NCBI RefSeq assembly: GCF_007671675.1
Contig: NZ_VCGW01000006.1
Coordinates: forward strand, 1-64,000
Source: Marinobacter maritimus
GTDB taxonomy: Bacteria > Pseudomonadota > Gammaproteobacteria > Pseudomonadales > Oleiphilaceae
Direction of reading: 5' to 3'
Length of the DNA stretch: 64,000 nucleotides
The notes below the pieces were generated by a model, which saw only the letters and a list, made by a program, of their open reading frames with translations, did not search any database and was not told the DNA's origin. Of this stretch, positions 62,216-64,000 are shown piece after piece. The number at the start of each line of letters is the position of its first letter. Position 1 is the first letter of the stretch. The translations under genes and the position numbers were made by a program.

Positions 62216-64000
62216 TTAGCGAATCAAGTCGTTCTTGATAATTTTTGGAGTGATAAAGATCAATAGCTCACTGCGCTCATTGACCTTCTCTGTGCGCTTG
62301 AATAAACGCCCAAGATAAGGAATGTCTCCAAGGAATGGAGTTTTCGTGGTTTGTGTTGCAACCTCAGACTGGAAAACACCACCCAGCACTACCGTTTCGC
62401 CGTTACCGACCAGTACCTGTGTTGTAACTTCGTTAGTGTTGATCGATGGAATACCAGCTGTTACTTCACCACGAGAGTCCTGATTAACAACCAAGTCCAT
62501 GATGATTTTATCGTCCGGTGTAATTTGCGGGGTTACTTCCAGAGAAAGCACTGCTTCTTTGAACGAAACAGAAGTGGCGCCGCTGGAGGAAGCCTCTTGA
62601 TACGGGATCTCTTCACCCGACTTTATAGAGGCAGTCTGGCGATCAGCCGTTACAACGCGCGGCTGAGAAACAACTTCCGCCTGGCCATCTGTTTCGAGTG
62701 CTGACAACTCGAGATCTACCAGGAAATCCTGGCTACCCCATCCGAGGGCGAAAGATGATGCACCATCACCGCTTACACCAAGGTCAACGGCAAGCGCACC
62801 AGGGAACGTGATGCCACCCGTACCACCGCCGGCCGCATCGCGGGCTTCTTCAACCGCCCCCTGAGAACCACCAATAGAAAACACGTTGTTTCCGCTTACA
62901 TCGTATGCGGCACCACCCCAGCGAACACCGAGGTTCTCCGCTACGTTAGTCTGCGCACGTACAATTCGAGCTTCGATAGATACCTGACGAACAGGCACAT
63001 CCCATGTAGACACGAGACGGCGAATTTCTTCCAGCTTCTCTGACGACTCCCGAACACTGATGGTGTTGGTTCTGACGTCCGAAGATACAAAGCCGCGGTC
63101 GGTAATCAACTCTTCGTCCGCCTTGATCAGGGCAACGATGTCACCGGCCTTGGCATAATTGACCTGAACGATGTCCAGGCGAACCGGTGCAAGCTCTGCA
63201 ATCTGCTTAGTGGTTTCGAGCTCGAGCTTTTCCCGTGCTGCAATCTCATCAGCTGGCGCAACCAGCAAAACGTTGCCGATCTGACGCTTGTCCAAACCTT
63301 TGGTTTTAAGGATAAGATCCAGAGCCTGATCCCAGGGAACGTTCTGCAGGCGCAGAGTGATGCTGCCGCCAACCGTGTCACTCGCCACCAGGTTCAAACC
63401 TGTGAAATCAGCAATCAGCTGCAGCACCGAACGAACTTCTATGTCCTGAAAGTTGAGCGACAGCTTTTCGCCGGTGTACGGGAACTTCTCTTCGCGGCGG
63501 GATTCGGCTTCTTCCTCGCTCAGCTTTTCAACGCTGACCGTGAACTGACTGCCCGATTGATAGGCAATGTAGTCGTAGTTGCCTTCAGGGCGAATCTCGA
63601 CCACCGCATTTCCGTCTTCAACAAAGGTATCGATGCGACTGACCGGTGTTGCAAAGTCAGTCACGTCAAGGCGGCGGCGCAGGTCTGCGGGCACCGCAAT
63701 TCCGTCCATGGTGAGACGAATTTTTCCACCAAGTTCAGACAGATCCACTTGAGTACCGGGGCTACCGAGATCAACGATTACGCGACCCTCTCCGTCCTTA
63801 CCGCGACGAAAATCAACGCCAGCAAGCGTATCCGGAGATCTGGAAGGTTTCGCAGACGAAGAGTTCATCGAGGTACTGGCCGTCACCGCTCCGCCGTCTG
63901 ACTCACCGCCAATGGTCATCACAAGGGAATTATCTTTGCGAACCGTGTCGTAGGGGGCCAGCTCAACGAGGTTGAAAATCAGGCGGGTACGATCCTTGGT
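62216..64000 (-). CDS. pilQ: Type IV pilus secretin PilQ (5' end outside the window)
   Basis: Outer-membrane channel for the pilus fibre. The reading frame continues to the last base, so the gene is cut by the window edge, not by a mutation. The visible part begins inside an AMIN domain (TRLIFNLVELAPYDTVRKDN, then more AMIN repeats), then secretin N domains (LSLNFQDIEVRSVLQLIADF), and the secretin core (VVSQPRVVTADRQTASI, with the C-terminal VLGGVFQSEV...IPYLGRLF). The 5' neighbours outside are expected to be pilMNOP. Confidence 0.95.
   Translation of the reverse strand, partial: TKDRTRLIFNLVELAPYDTVRKDNSLVMTIGGESDGGAVTASTSMNSSSAKPSRSPDTLAGVDFRRGKDGEGRVIVDLGSPGTQVDLSELGGKIRLTMDGIAVPADLRRRLDVTDFATPVSRIDTFVEDGNAVVEIRPEGNYDYIAYQSGSQFTVSVEKLSEEEAESRREEKFPYTGEKLSLNFQDIEVRSVLQLIADFTGLNLVASDTVGGSITLRLQNVPWDQALDLILKTKGLDKRQIGNVLLVAPADEIAAREKLELETTKQIAELAPVRLDIVQVNYAKAGDIVALIKADEELITDRGFVSSDVRTNTISVRESSEKLEEIRRLVSTWDVPVRQVSIEARIVRAQTNVAENLGVRWGGAAYDVSGNNVFSIGGSQGAVEEARDAAGGGTGGITFPGALAVDLGVSGDGASSFALGWGSQDFLVDLELSALETDGQAEVVSQPRVVTADRQTASIKSGEEIPYQEASSSGATSVSFKEAVLSLEVTPQITPDDKIIMDLVVNQDSRGEVTAGIPSINTNEVTTQVLVGNGETVVLGGVFQSEVATQTTKTPFLGDIPYLGRLFKRTEKVNERSELLIFITPKIIKNDLIR

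Overview
The window is a dense stretch of chromosome from a gammaproteobacterium. Gene content and order point to the Marinobacter/Pseudomonas side of the class. Three blocks run in the order I remember from Pseudomonas aeruginosa: clpB to ispB, nrdR to pgpA, and hemE to pilQ. A wax-ester synthase/DGAT gene and moderate GC suggest Marinobacter. The species is an inference from memory of gene order, not a database match.

Layout, left to right. Positions 1-115 carry what looks like a leftward rRNA-operon promoter, so a 16S gene probably lies just outside the left edge. 224-4458 is pssA and the branched-chain amino-acid genes ilvC-ilvN-ilvB, all leftward, with a long untranslated leader upstream of ilvB. 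4977-10906 holds a DUF4124 protein, clpB (with a sigma-32-type promoter), pgeF, rluD and bamD. 10916-23302 holds nadE, the PilS/PilR two-component system, fimT, and a leftward minor-pilin operon (fimU-pilV-pilW-pilX-unknown-pilY1-pilE). 23489-30955 is the ispH-fkpB-lspA-ileS-ribF-murJ series. 31255-35928 holds rpsT, proB, cgtA, rpmA, rplU and ispB.

35925-40753 is more accessory: a glutathionyl-hydroquinone reductase divergent from a LysR regulator, the wax-ester synthase/DGAT, a DUF2057 lipoprotein and a 67-aa protein. 40766-47396 is the leftward glyA, nrdR, ribD, ribBA-like, ribH, nusB, thiL, pgpA series. No riboflavin synthase gene sits beside ribD, and the GTP-cyclohydrolase-II half of the RibBA-like protein lacks its zinc ligands. 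47692-50729 is ettA-radA. A lone PilZ gene (50917-51285) follows, and then hemE, gltD, gltB, a DamX-like AAA/SPOR protein, aroB, aroK and the 3' part of pilQ, which runs off the right edge.

Functionally, this is mostly housekeeping (isoprenoid, riboflavin, thiamine, haem, glutamate, aromatic and branched-chain synthesis, translation, envelope assembly). It is interwoven with type IV pilus genes at two sites (pilSR plus minor pilins, and pilQ).

The most unusual structure is a pair of long palindromic elements flanking the PilZ gene (50763-50872 and 51407-51515). They share a core of about 54 nt with two internal hairpins. Each is closed by a 23-28 bp perfect stem, and the outer part of that stem differs completely between copies. 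A 20-copy hexamer repeat in the DamX-like gene, a 9-C tract upstream of the PilZ gene, and an apparently inverted minor-pilin operon are the other main oddities.
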